The notes under the pieces are model-generated. The model did not search any database, was not told where the DNA came from, and saw only the letters and a list, made by a program, of their open reading frames with translations. 7,333 bases of DNA, taken from the NCBI GenBank assembly GCA_030611815.1, contig JAUWPC010000168.1, positions 1 through 7,333 on the forward strand, read 5' to 3'. Made by a program: the position numbers and the translations under genes. The DNA comes from Desulfobacteraceae bacterium. Lineage in GTDB: Bacteria > Desulfobacterota > DSM-4660 > Desulfatiglandales > Desulfatiglandaceae. Shown piece after piece: positions 1-6,096 of the stretch (its first letter is position 1; each line of letters opens with the position of its first letter).

Positions 1-96
1 AAATATCGGCTCGATGTGAAACATGCAGAGAAGATCCTCAACCAATCCCTGAGAGAATGGCTGCTCACGGTTGAGAACGCCGCGCCTGAAGGGTAG
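1..96 (+). CDS. 3' end of an unidentified protein-coding gene (partial)
   Basis: An open frame enters from the left edge and runs 31 codons to a TAG stop at 94-96. The visible residues look like an amphipathic helix with alternating charged and hydrophobic positions (a stretch reading HAEKILNQSLREWL), followed by a short polar tail ending in APEG. This is too little to assign a family, and I do not recognise it. The last 32 bases overlap the 3' end of the RND permease gene on the other strand, so the two genes converge tail-to-tail. No terminator hairpin is visible between them. The case for coding is the open frame and protein-like composition only; a chance open frame of this length is possible. 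Confidence 0.4.
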   Translation, partial: KYRLDVKHAEKILNQSLREWLLTVENAAPEG

Positions 97-3000
97 GGCC
101 GCCACCCCCTCTGACCTTACGACTTAGGGCCATCCGGGCATCCATCACTAACGAAAAGAGCGAGGGCACCAGAAGCAGGGTGAAGACAGTGGAAACAATC
201 AGGCCCCCCACGATCACACTCCCCAAGCCCCGATAAAGCTCAGACCCGGCCCCCGGGAAGAGGATGAGGGGAAGCATCCCCATAACAGAGGTAAAAGCGC
301 TCATGAAGATCGGCCTGATCCGCGTGCGAACAGATTGCCGTATGGCCTCTCGGGGAGACATGTTACTCGCCCTCATAAAGTTGAGGGTCTGATGCACGAT
401 GAGGATCGCGTTGTTCACCACCACCCCAATCAGTATAACAAAACCCAACATGGTCAACACATCCAAGGGCTGAAAACCGATGAACCGGTTCATGAGGTCG
501 AGACCTAAGAACCCGCCAGCGGCCGCTAAAGGAACACTGAACATGATCACAAGCGGGTACAAAAAACTCTCGAAAAGTGCGGCCAACAGCATAAAGGTGA
601 TGATCAGGGCCAAAATCAAATTCCCCTGCAGGACCCTGCGTGTCTGGGTCAAGTCATCGGCGGTACCGGAAAGATTGATCATATACGGCTCTTTAAGTTC
701 GCCCGATTTTGCAAGGGGCGCCACCACCTTATTGCTTATGGTCTCCATTGCCCTCGCCAAGGGCATTGTTTTGGGCGGGATCACCTGGATAGTCACAGAC
801 CTCAATCTCTCTATATGATTGATCTGTGCAGGCCCTGCAACAAGCTCTATATCAGCGACCGACCCTAAGGTCACCCTGTTTCCAAGGGGAGTGTTCATCT
901 GAAGGGTTTCAAAATCACCCGTCCCGGTTATGGTATTTTCCCTGCCCATCAGCGTAAGGTCGATATTGCTGCCAAACCGTCTCACCTCCCCCACCTTGAA
1001 CCCGTCTAACAACGCGTCTACATTTACACCGATCTCCTGGGCCGTTAAACCGACCATGGCGGCCTTATCCCGGTCAGGAATAATCCGTATTTCAGGGTTT
1101 CCCAGATCGAGGCTCGGGATCGGCCGCAATTGAGCCGCCGGGATCTCGGCCAGGATCTGGCCAAATACACGCTGTCCCAACGCCATTAACCCTGGCAGAT
1201 CCGGCCCGCTCACATCCACATCTATGGATCGTCCGGCCCCCGTGGCCCGTGCGAAAAGACTCGACTGTTTGACCACCGTGATCATGCCGGGCACACTTTT
1301 GAGGATACGTTTCAGAATAGGAACCAACTCCTTGGCCCGCAGCGGGTCTTTCGTGCTCGCCCCCATAAAGACCCGCTGGCCATAGGCTATGAAAAAAACG
1401 TTTTCAATGGGGGGACCATTCAGTGAATGATCGCCATTCGCTTCCCAGTACTTCTTGAGTTCACCCTCAACGAATTTCCCGACAGCTTCATATTCATCGA
1501 TGCTGTAGCCGGCCGGGGGAATGATGATCCCCAACACCATGTTTCTGTTCCCTTCCGGGAGGTAATCCGCCTGGGGCGCAAGAAACCAGGCCATCCCCAC
1601 GGCCGCGCCGACCAGGACGGCCACCATCATCAAACGGGCCGAAACACGACCGCACACCCAATAAACAAATGCGGCGACTCCCTCGGCAAACCATCCGGCG
1701 ACCCGTGTGAGCCCAAAAAGCCCCCTCAGCCCCCCTCCGAAGCGCCTCTTCGAACCCTTCTGGTCCCAGTCAGCAGCAGTAATAATACGGCTCGACAGGG
1801 AGGGGATCACCGTGATGGCCACCATCAGGCTCAAGAAAATGGCAAAACAGATGGTGACAGCGATATCCTTGAAGAGCTGCCCCACCTCCTCCTGGACAAA
1901 AATAACCGGGAGAAAAACCGCTAATGTGGTCAAGGTGCTGGCTAATATGGCCCCCCACACCTCCTTTGTGCCTGACAGGGCCGCGGTCACTCTTGACTCT
2001 CCCATCTGGCGATGCCGGTATATGTTTTCTAAGACAACGATTGAATTGTCCACCACCAGGCCGGCCGCAAAGGCACATCCGGCCAAAGAGATGACATTGA
2101 TGGTCCGACCGAAAAGGCCCAACATCAGGAAGGTGCCTATGATGGAGATGGGGATGGCCAAGGTCACGATGAGGGTCGATGAAAAACTCCGCAGAAAAAT
2201 CAGAAGGACCATAATGGCCAAAGAACCACCGACAAAGAGGTTCCGACGAACAAGGTTTATAGCGCTATCGATATACGTGGTTTCATCGTAAACCTGCTCT
2301 AATCGAAGCCCCCGCTCCGCCAAAATACCCTCGTTCAACTCTGCGATGCCATCCTTGAGCCCGGCCATCACCTGCAGGACATTTGATCCGGCCTGACGGA
2401 TCGCATTCATGACCAAGGTGGCTTCCCCTTTGTGCCGCGTAACACTCTCCTGCTTTTTGAATCCGTAGCGGACATGGGCCACATCCTTGACGCTCACCGG
2501 GACAGCGCCCACATATTTTATGACCACCGCTTCCGCATCTTCCGGTTTCAGGTACTCGCCCTGGGTACGGGCAAGGTACCGGCGTTTCCCTTCATCAAAG
2601 CTCCCTGCTGAGATGTTCTGATTTCCCGCTGCCAGGGCCTGGGCTATCTCCCTTATAGTAAGCTTCCGGGCAGCCACGCCCATCTCATCAAAGACGACCT
2701 GCATCTCCTCTTCCCGGCCCCCGTAAACATTTATCTTGGCGATTCCCGGAACCCGCTCAAGACGGGGCTGGATATAATCCTCGGCAAAATTCCTTAAGGT
2801 GTATACAGGCGGGGCGTCAGACCGGATGCGGCGCAAGACCATATAGGCAATGGGGGGAGCGTTCTCGCTTGCAGATACCAGGACCGGCCTGTCTGCACCA
2901 TCCGGGTAGGAACGGACCTGATCCAATTTGGTAGACACCTTGAGCAAGGCAGAATCGATATCTGTGCCGACAGAAAACTCCAAGGTGACCCTTCCCCTCG

Positions 3001-3259
3001 AATCGCGCGATTCACTGGTAAGGCGGGTCAATCCCTCGACACTTTTTAGGTACTCTTCCTGCCGGTCCACAATTTCCCGCTCGATCTCCTGCGGGGAGGC
3101 CCCCTGCCAGACAGTCGTGACTGTTATCTGCGGCCGTGTGATGTCGGGCGTAAGCTGCACCGGAATCCTAAACAAGGCCAGCATGCCGAAAAGGATAACA
3201 AAAAAGACACCCACGATCACGGACACGGGGTGTCTTATAGAGGCCTCAGCTAATTTCAT
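65..3259 (-). CDS. RND-family efflux transporter permease (HAE1/AcrB type)
   Basis: This is a 1064-residue inner-membrane proton antiporter, the normal length for an AcrB-like pump, and would form a trimer that captures substrates in the periplasm. The family's duplicated plan is visible. TM1 lies near residues 12-30, porter domain 1 about 31-340, and TM2-TM6 about 341-487. A cytoplasmic linker follows at 495-535, then TM7 near 541-561, porter domain 2 about 562-878, and TM8-TM12 about 880-1036. The TM4 motif reads GLVVDNSIVVLEN (D404, N405), where AcrB has Asp-Asp. The TM10 motif reads GVVVNNAILIV (N949, N950), where AcrB has the relay lysine K940. This DN/NN pattern is, from memory, also seen in Bacillus SwrC-like pumps, so it is a subfamily trait rather than damage. 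The ATG start overlaps the adaptor stop as ATGA, implying translational coupling. The substrate cannot be read from sequence. The heavy-metal CusA type is unlikely because the TM4 motif differs. Confidence 0.96.
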   Translation of the reverse strand: MKLAEASIRHPVSVIVGVFFVILFGMLALFRIPVQLTPDITRPQITVTTVWQGASPQEIEREIVDRQEEYLKSVEGLTRLTSESRDSRGRVTLEFSVGTDIDSALLKVSTKLDQVRSYPDGADRPVLVSASENAPPIAYMVLRRIRSDAPPVYTLRNFAEDYIQPRLERVPGIAKINVYGGREEEMQVVFDEMGVAARKLTIREIAQALAAGNQNISAGSFDEGKRRYLARTQGEYLKPEDAEAVVIKYVGAVPVSVKDVAHVRYGFKKQESVTRHKGEATLVMNAIRQAGSNVLQVMAGLKDGIAELNEGILAERGLRLEQVYDETTYIDSAINLVRRNLFVGGSLAIMVLLIFLRSFSSTLIVTLAIPISIIGTFLMLGLFGRTINVISLAGCAFAAGLVVDNSIVVLENIYRHRQMGESRVTAALSGTKEVWGAILASTLTTLAVFLPVIFVQEEVGQLFKDIAVTICFAIFLSLMVAITVIPSLSSRIITAADWDQKGSKRRFGGGLRGLFGLTRVAGWFAEGVAAFVYWVCGRVSARLMMVAVLVGAAVGMAWFLAPQADYLPEGNRNMVLGIIIPPAGYSIDEYEAVGKFVEGELKKYWEANGDHSLNGPPIENVFFIAYGQRVFMGASTKDPLRAKELVPILKRILKSVPGMITVVKQSSLFARATGAGRSIDVDVSGPDLPGLMALGQRVFGQILAEIPAAQLRPIPSLDLGNPEIRIIPDRDKAAMVGLTAQEIGVNVDALLDGFKVGEVRRFGSNIDLTLMGRENTITGTGDFETLQMNTPLGNRVTLGSVADIELVAGPAQINHIERLRSVTIQVIPPKTMPLARAMETISNKVVAPLAKSGELKEPYMINLSGTADDLTQTRRVLQGNLILALIITFMLLAALFESFLYPLVIMFSVPLAAAGGFLGLDLMNRFIGFQPLDVLTMLGFVILIGVVVNNAILIVHQTLNFMRASNMSPREAIRQSVRTRIRPIFMSAFTSVMGMLPLILFPGAGSELYRGLGSVIVGGLIVSTVFTLLLVPSLFSLVMDARMALSRKVRGGGGPTLQARRSQP

Positions 3260-4392
3260 GGTGCATCGCCCTTTATACCACTAACAACCTTCACACGCTG
3301 GCCGGGTCTCAGGCGCTCATTGCCACGGACCGCGACCCTCTGACCGGCCTTTAGATTGCCTTTCACCTCAATTAGGGACCCATGCGCAGGACCTGTTTTC
3401 ACCTGAACGAGATGGGCAGTTTGATCATTAATCACATAAACGGATTTTCCGGCGCCACCCAACACCAAGGCGTCCTTAGGGATTAGAATGGCCTTGTGCG
3501 GATTCCCAACCGCCAATGTTGCCCGTCCTAACATACCGGCCTTGATGATTCCTTTGGGGTTAGGTATCTCGATACGCACAGGAAAGGTCCTACCCGCCCT
3601 GTCCGCCTTGGGTATGATCGCATCAATCACTCCCTTGAACGTCCGGCCCTGCAGTGCATCGAAGATAACTTTCGATGAATCACCCTTGTTTATCCTTGAG
3701 ACATAACGCTCAGGAACCGGCACCATAACCCTGATGGGATTCAGCACGGTCAGGGTCACCACGGGATCACCCTTGCTCAACCACTGGCCCACAAGGGTAT
3801 GCCGTTCAATCACGTATCCTGAAACAGGCGCATAAACCACCTTCTTTTTTACCTGGTCCAGCAGGGTGTAAATCTCCACCTGGAGCCGCGCCACCCTCTT
3901 AAGCGCTGCCTCGGCCTCGAATTGAGCATCCTCATAGGCCTTCTTTGACACACTCTTGATGGAATAAAGTCGCTTCTGCCGTTCCCATTCCCGCTCTGCC
4001 CGGGTCTGATTGGCAACGGCCTCGGCAACGATCGCCCTTGCAGCCTCCACTTTCAGCCTTAGCTGGCTTGCGTCCTGTACACAGAGGGTTTGGTTTTGTT
4101 TCACCTTATCCCCCTCATCCACCAGCATCTTCCGAACCAGTCCCGCTTCCTCGGCCGCAACAATCGTTTCGGACCAGGGTTCAGCGCTCCCGACCAGCGT
4201 AACACGGGTAACCACTATCCTTTCTACGACGGTCGAGACCTGTACCAGCGCAGGGGGCGGCCCCCCTCCCTTTTCCTGCGGTCCAGCCGTGGAAAAACCG
4301 GGGGCCGCCACGACCATGAGGATCGCCCCTACTGCCGCGGCTGCTGCCCTTCCAATAGTATCATTCAGGAATCTTCTCACTCGAAACAGCAC
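3256..4392 (-). CDS. RND efflux periplasmic adaptor subunit (membrane fusion protein)
   Basis: This 378-residue adaptor would bridge the inner-membrane permease to an outer-membrane TolC-type channel, which is not in this window. The N-terminus is a cleavable-type signal: basic residues at 4-15, a hydrophobic run about 16-33, and a likely cleavage after STA (34-36). There is no lipobox cysteine, so the protein is probably soluble or anchored by an uncleaved signal. Domain order follows the HlyD/AcrA family: first lipoyl half about 73-107 (EEAGLVRKMLVDEGDKVKQN), alpha-helical hairpin about 108-182, and second lipoyl half about 183-215 (YAPVSGYVIERHTLVGQWLS). A beta-barrel follows at about 216-295 and a membrane-proximal domain at about 296-372 (IPKDALV). 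The start is GTG at 4392-4390, preceded by AAAGG with 5 bases of spacing. No earlier in-frame start exists. It is the first full-size gene of the operon and overlaps the permease by 4 bases. Confidence 0.94.
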   Translation of the reverse strand: MLFRVRRFLNDTIGRAAAAAVGAILMVVAAPGFSTAGPQEKGGGPPPALVQVSTVVERIVVTRVTLVGSAEPWSETIVAAEEAGLVRKMLVDEGDKVKQNQTLCVQDASQLRLKVEAARAIVAEAVANQTRAEREWERQKRLYSIKSVSKKAYEDAQFEAEAALKRVARLQVEIYTLLDQVKKKVVYAPVSGYVIERHTLVGQWLSKGDPVVTLTVLNPIRVMVPVPERYVSRINKGDSSKVIFDALQGRTFKGVIDAIIPKADRAGRTFPVRIEIPNPKGIIKAGMLGRATLAVGNPHKAILIPKDALVLGGAGKSVYVINDQTAHLVQVKTGPAHGSLIEVKGNLKAGQRVAVRGNERLRPGQRVKVVSGIKGDAP

Positions 4393-4394
4393 GT

Positions 4395-4526
4395 TTACCT
4401 TTCATCTCCCTTCAATAACCCTGAAAGACCTTTTTCCGTGGCTGGCCTTCCGATGCATTTCCTGACCAACCTTATCCCTGACATTCTTACATGCGCAAAC
4501 GATTTGATCAAGAAAGAACTGCGCAT
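4395..4526 (-). CDS. possible 43-residue leader ORF ahead of the efflux operon
   Basis: A short ORF starts at ATG 4526-4524 and ends at TAA 4397-4395, two bases before the GTG of the adaptor gene. It is preceded by one of the best ribosome sites in the window, GGAGGAG (minus strand, 4541-4535), 8 bases from the ATG. The product would be small and basic (MRSSFLIKSF at the start, LLKGDER at the end) with no recognisable domain. Its position between a candidate promoter and the adaptor start, together with the near-abutting stop, suggests a coupled leader peptide. The adaptor's own ribosome site lies within the final codons of this ORF. The same frame is open further upstream to 4715, but that would run through the promoter. 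Conservation is unknown, and it may simply be untranslated leader. Confidence 0.35.
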   Translation of the reverse strand: MRSSFLIKSFAHVRMSGIRLVRKCIGRPATEKGLSGLLKGDER

Positions 4527-4574
4527 CCGATTCTCTCCTCCCGTCATTTTCCCCCGAGTTGACAATTCCCACCA

Positions 4575-4602
4575 ATTATAATCAAAACCATTATATTGTC
4601 TG
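4575..4602 (-). promoter_or_regulatory. candidate promoter for the efflux operon
   Basis: On the minus strand a consensus -10 box TATAAT (4580-4575) lies 16 bases downstream of CAGACA (4602-4597), which matches 4 of 6 bases of the -35 consensus. Transcription would begin near 4568, leaving about 42 bases before the leader ORF start and about 175 before the adaptor GTG. A second TATAAT lies at 4595-4590 but lacks a well-spaced -35. The region is AT-rich compared with the flanking genes. The -35 box coincides with a dyad, described separately. Confidence 0.5.
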
Positions 4603-4609
4603 AGGACAA
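4596..4609. promoter_or_regulatory. operator-like dyad TTGTC-N4-GACAA on the efflux promoter
   Basis: Two perfect 5-base inverted arms, TTGTC (4596-4600) and GACAA (4605-4609), are separated by TGAG. A third copy of the half-site, GACAAT, lies at 4561-4566 and pairs in inverted orientation with ATTGTC at 4595-4600. The dyad covers the candidate -35 region and the extra half-site lies just past the predicted start point, a usual arrangement for repression by a TetR- or MarR-type protein. The identity of the regulator is not known, and no regulator gene is present in the window. Confidence 0.4.
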
Positions 4610-4663
4610 ATGGCAACTCTAATTTCACGAAGTGGTTTTGGCCTGCAGTTCGTAAGAAATGAA

Positions 4664-4692
4664 TTGACCTCAGCCAGGGAGGCAGGTAATAG
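4664..4692 (+). promoter_or_regulatory. weak candidate promoter upstream of the unknown ORF
   Basis: TTGACC (4664-4669; 5 of 6 to the -35 consensus) is followed after 17 bases by TAATAG (4687-4692; only 3 of 6 to the -10 consensus). It would drive the plus-strand ORF ending at 5168 and perhaps the phosphatase gene after it, diverging from the efflux operon. The poor -10 box makes this tentative. Confidence 0.22.
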
Positions 4693-4697
4693 TAAAC

Positions 4698-4748
4698 TTC
4701 AGCATTCAGCTTCAAGTTTCATGCGGGGTTTCAGCGGTTCACGGTTCA
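4698..4748. repeat. degenerate tandem TTCA repeat
   Basis: TTCA occurs at 4698, 4705, 4711, 4718, 4730, 4738 and 4745, a spacing of mostly 6-8 bases, with flanks drifting from CATTCAGC to CGGTTCA. It resembles the TTCA-rich low-complexity intergenic repeats I recall from deltaproteobacterial and other environmental genomes. It is non-coding in appearance and lies just before the GTG at 4749, which argues against that GTG being the true start of the downstream ORF. Confidence 0.5.
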
Positions 4749-4796
4749 GTGCAGGTTGCGCGGTTTCTAATGTGGCTTTCCAGGAGGATGATTGCC

Positions 4797-5168
4797 TTGG
4801 GCGATATGTACGCAAAACCATACAACCAGGTGCTGGCGCAATATGGGGTGGGGCCGCTTGATGGCATGCAGCCGGAGCAGGAATACAATATTGATTGTCT
4901 TGTACGAAAGAGATTTGCCACCAGGATTCGAAAGCCAAGAGTCAGCCCTACCACCATCAATGGGGCCATTGAACAGATGCTCAGGAATGAAGAGGCGAAA
5001 AGGAAGGCCGCTGAATTTCAGAAAGTCATAGAAAAATGGGATTCGCCATCCTATATGAAGGGCTTTTTCAACATAACGTTGACAAACTCGGATTCGTGCT
5101 ATGCTTGTCTCCTCTCAACTGCCTCCCCTCTTGAGCAGTTGTGCAATAACTGGATAGGCATGGAATAA
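4797..5168 (+). CDS. hypothetical protein of unknown family
   Basis: The frame is open from 4749 to a TAA at 5166-5168. I place the start at TTG 4797 because AGGAGG (4782-4787) sits 9 bases ahead of it. Other in-frame starts are GTG 4749 and ATG 4770, both without a ribosome site, ATG 4788, which abuts the AGGAGG, and ATG 4806, 18 bases from it. The product would be about 123 residues. The middle looks protein-like, with a charged helical stretch NEEAKRKAAEFQKVIEKW. The last 30 or so residues are less convincing and overlap a candidate promoter and hairpin for the next gene. No signal peptide, membrane helix or known motif is seen. The stop lies 16 bases before the phosphatase ATG, so the two could be co-transcribed. 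I do not recognise the family, and decay of its 3' end is possible. Confidence 0.45.
   Translation: MGDMYAKPYNQVLAQYGVGPLDGMQPEQEYNIDCLVRKRFATRIRKPRVSPTTINGAIEQMLRNEEAKRKAAEFQKVIEKWDSPSYMKGFFNITLTNSDSCYACLLSTASPLEQLCNNWIGME
5079..5105 (+). promoter_or_regulatory. candidate promoter for the phosphatase gene
   Basis: A perfect -35 box TTGACA (5079-5084) precedes TATGCT (5100-5105) by 15 bases. The -10 is of the extended kind, with TG at 5097-5098, which can compensate for short spacing. The predicted start near 5112 would give a leader of about 73 bases ahead of the ATG at 5185. The site lies within the 3' part of the preceding ORF, so it would be an internal promoter if that ORF is real. Confidence 0.4.
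5116..5141 (+). other. hairpin at the 5' end of the phosphatase leader
   Basis: Perfect 7-base arms CAACTGC (5116-5122) and GCAGTTG (5135-5141) enclose a 12-base loop. An overlapping alternative pairs CTCAA (5114-5118) with TTGAG (5131-5135). It starts a few bases after the predicted transcription start and is not followed by a T-run, so it is not an intrinsic terminator. It could stabilise the mRNA 5' end or act as an operator. Confidence 0.4.
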
Positions 5169-5184
5169 TCATTAAGGAAATAGC

Positions 5185-5700
5185 ATGATCTGGAATCCAT
5201 TCAAGGCCAAAAAAGAACGCACCCTTGTCTTTGTCTGCAGCGCAAATATGACACGCAGCCCGTTCTTCGAGGGTTACCTGAAGAAAGTAATTCGCGAGAA
5301 CCCGGATCCATCGCTGCATGACCTGAACATCATCTCCGCTGGTCTGAACGCACGTAACGGAGGCCTGGTTCATCCAGTAATTGCCCACGTGGCTCAGTTA
5401 AATGGCTTTTATCTTGGGAAGCACAATACACAGCGTTTCAACAATAAGATTGCCAGAAAAGCTGACTTGGTGCTCACCATGGAAACCTCCCACAAAGAAG
5501 CTATCCTGGAGAAATATCCCAAGCTTGGGGGGAAGGTGTTTACGGTAAAAGAATTCGGGAACAGTAACGGAGGAGAAATCCCCCTGGACATTCCGGATCC
5601 AACCGGGCAGGAAGTAGACGACTTCCGTGAATTTGTGGAAGACACCGTCAGCGAAACTGAACGTATCCTCAATATACTTGAAATTCAAGGGCTGCCTTGA
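5185..5700 (+). CDS. low-molecular-weight protein tyrosine phosphatase family protein
   Basis: This is a 171-residue cytoplasmic phosphatase; the family is usually about 150, and the excess is a short N-terminal extension and a longer acidic tail. The P-loop CSANMTRS gives the CX5R signature, with nucleophile C18, R24 and S25 following a VFV strand. The general acid is D138 in DIPDPTG, matching the family's DP motif. Other landmarks are IISAGL (49-54), ADLVLTME (93-100) and KVFTVKEFG (117-125), the last as in YwlE-like members. C18 is the only cysteine: the second P-loop cysteine of many members is Thr23, and the resolving cysteines of ArsC arsenate reductases are missing, so arsenate reduction is unlikely. 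The YwlE position that favours phospho-arginine (Thr) is Met22. Typical targets are tyrosine kinases and exopolysaccharide assembly, but no such gene is nearby. AAGGAA (5174-5179) lies 5 bases from the ATG. Confidence 0.92.
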   Translation: MIWNPFKAKKERTLVFVCSANMTRSPFFEGYLKKVIRENPDPSLHDLNIISAGLNARNGGLVHPVIAHVAQLNGFYLGKHNTQRFNNKIARKADLVLTMETSHKEAILEKYPKLGGKVFTVKEFGNSNGGEIPLDIPDPTGQEVDDFREFVEDTVSETERILNILEIQGLP

Positions 5701-5717
5701 TTTCCAGTCTGTAATGA

Positions 5718-5807
5718 AAATGGGGATGCGGGGGTGGGAGGTATACTAAGAAGCCATACGCTTTGGAAAAGATCGGGATTGCCGTTAAGGAAGAACTGAA
5801 GGAATAG
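5718..5807 (+). pseudogene. remnant of a response-regulator receiver (REC) domain C-terminus
   Basis: The frame ending at TAG 5805-5807 reads GGGRYTKKPYALEKIGI and then AVKEELKE. This matches the end of a receiver domain: the conserved Lys-Pro after strand 5, then helix 5 with the LEKIG-AV-EEL wording frequent at the tails of hybrid sensor kinases in deltaproteobacteria. The match is from memory of the family. Upstream the frame meets a TGA at 5715-5717 within about 10 codons, no ATG or GTG start in this frame is present, and nothing before it resembles the rest of a receiver. This is therefore a decayed fragment rather than a gene. It lies just after the phosphatase stop. Confidence 0.5.
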
Positions 5808-5847
5808 GCAGTTTTTGACTTCCAACTCGATTGAAAACTTCAGTTCT
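5792..5847 (+). repeat. 10-bp perfect inverted repeat
   Basis: AGAACTGAAG (5792-5801) is the exact reverse complement of CTTCAGTTCT (5838-5847), separated by 36 bases. A nested pairing, AGTTTT (5810-5815) with AAAACT (5834-5839), competes for part of the right arm. The left arm falls in the last codons of the receiver remnant. It may be an RNA fold or the footprint of an old rearrangement, and no target duplication is evident. Confidence 0.4.
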
Positions 5848-6047
5848 ATATCAATCATCTGTCGGAGTCCTTTTGAAAACAGTGAAGACTTGATGTCGCA
5901 GTCTGAACCCATAAGCCCACCTGAAAATCCATCCGTTCTATTTGCTTGAATCCGGCTTTAATCTTCGAATCGGGCAGGTGGGGACTTTCATGTCCCATTT
6001 CTATATATTTGGATGACTCAGGGGGATGTAGGTGCAGAAATTTCGAT

Positions 6048-6078
6048 CTTTTCGGGAGAGACCCCGGAAAGAATTTTT
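6048..6078 (+). terminator. intrinsic terminator, plus strand
   Basis: A 9-bp stem pairs CTTTTCGGG (6048-6056) with CCCGGAAAG (6063-6071), one U-G wobble included, around a 6-base loop. TTTTT follows at 6074-6078. On the minus strand the wobble becomes an A-C mismatch and no T-run follows, so it works best for plus-strand transcripts, presumably those from the phosphatase region. It stands 18 bases beyond the ddl stop, where it also keeps plus-strand transcription from entering ddl antisense. Confidence 0.7.
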
Positions 6079-6096
6079 CTGTTTGGTCCCGTCAGT

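Larger units (their letters stand above)
5701..6047. other. intergenic stretch with no intact gene
   Basis: Apart from the receiver remnant and an inverted repeat, no convincing coding region is seen on either strand. Short frames here lack ribosome sites or known motifs. A weak 5-bp hairpin, GGGAC (5981-5985) with GTCCC (5992-5996), occurs in the middle. If the plus-strand terminator at 6048 is the one used by the phosphatase transcript, this stretch is a long 3' untranslated tail. Confidence 0.5.

Noticed and set aside
1427..2291. Long plus-strand open frames opposite the permease gene
   Set aside because: They are antisense shadows of the RND coding sequence, with no domain, ribosome site or protein-like composition.
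65..4392. Heavy-metal CusA/CzcA export system
   Set aside because: The TM4 motif reads VVDNSIVVLEN rather than the metal-type motif, and no metal-binding methionine cluster or histidine-rich stretch is seen in the pump or adaptor.
4559..4582. TTGACA and TATAAT in plus orientation
   Set aside because: Both boxes are perfect but only 12 bases apart, too short for a normal sigma-70 promoter; the same -10 region works better read on the minus strand.
4395..4715. Longer 106-codon version of the leader frame on the minus strand
   Set aside because: It would translate through the candidate promoter and operator, its first half is rich in Tyr, Trp and Asn with no domain, and there is no ribosome site at 4715. 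Only the short version from 4526 has a plausible start.
4698..4748. CRISPR array
   Set aside because: The repeated unit is only about 4-7 bases, degenerate, without spacer structure or cas genes.
5893..5949. An 18-codon plus-strand ORF starting MSQSEPISPP
   Set aside because: There is no Shine-Dalgarno sequence ahead of it, it is very short, and nothing shows conservation or function.
5981..5996. GGGAC/GTCCC hairpin as a second terminator
   Set aside because: The stem is only 5 bp and is followed by a mixed A/T stretch rather than a T-run; the hairpin at 6048 is much better.
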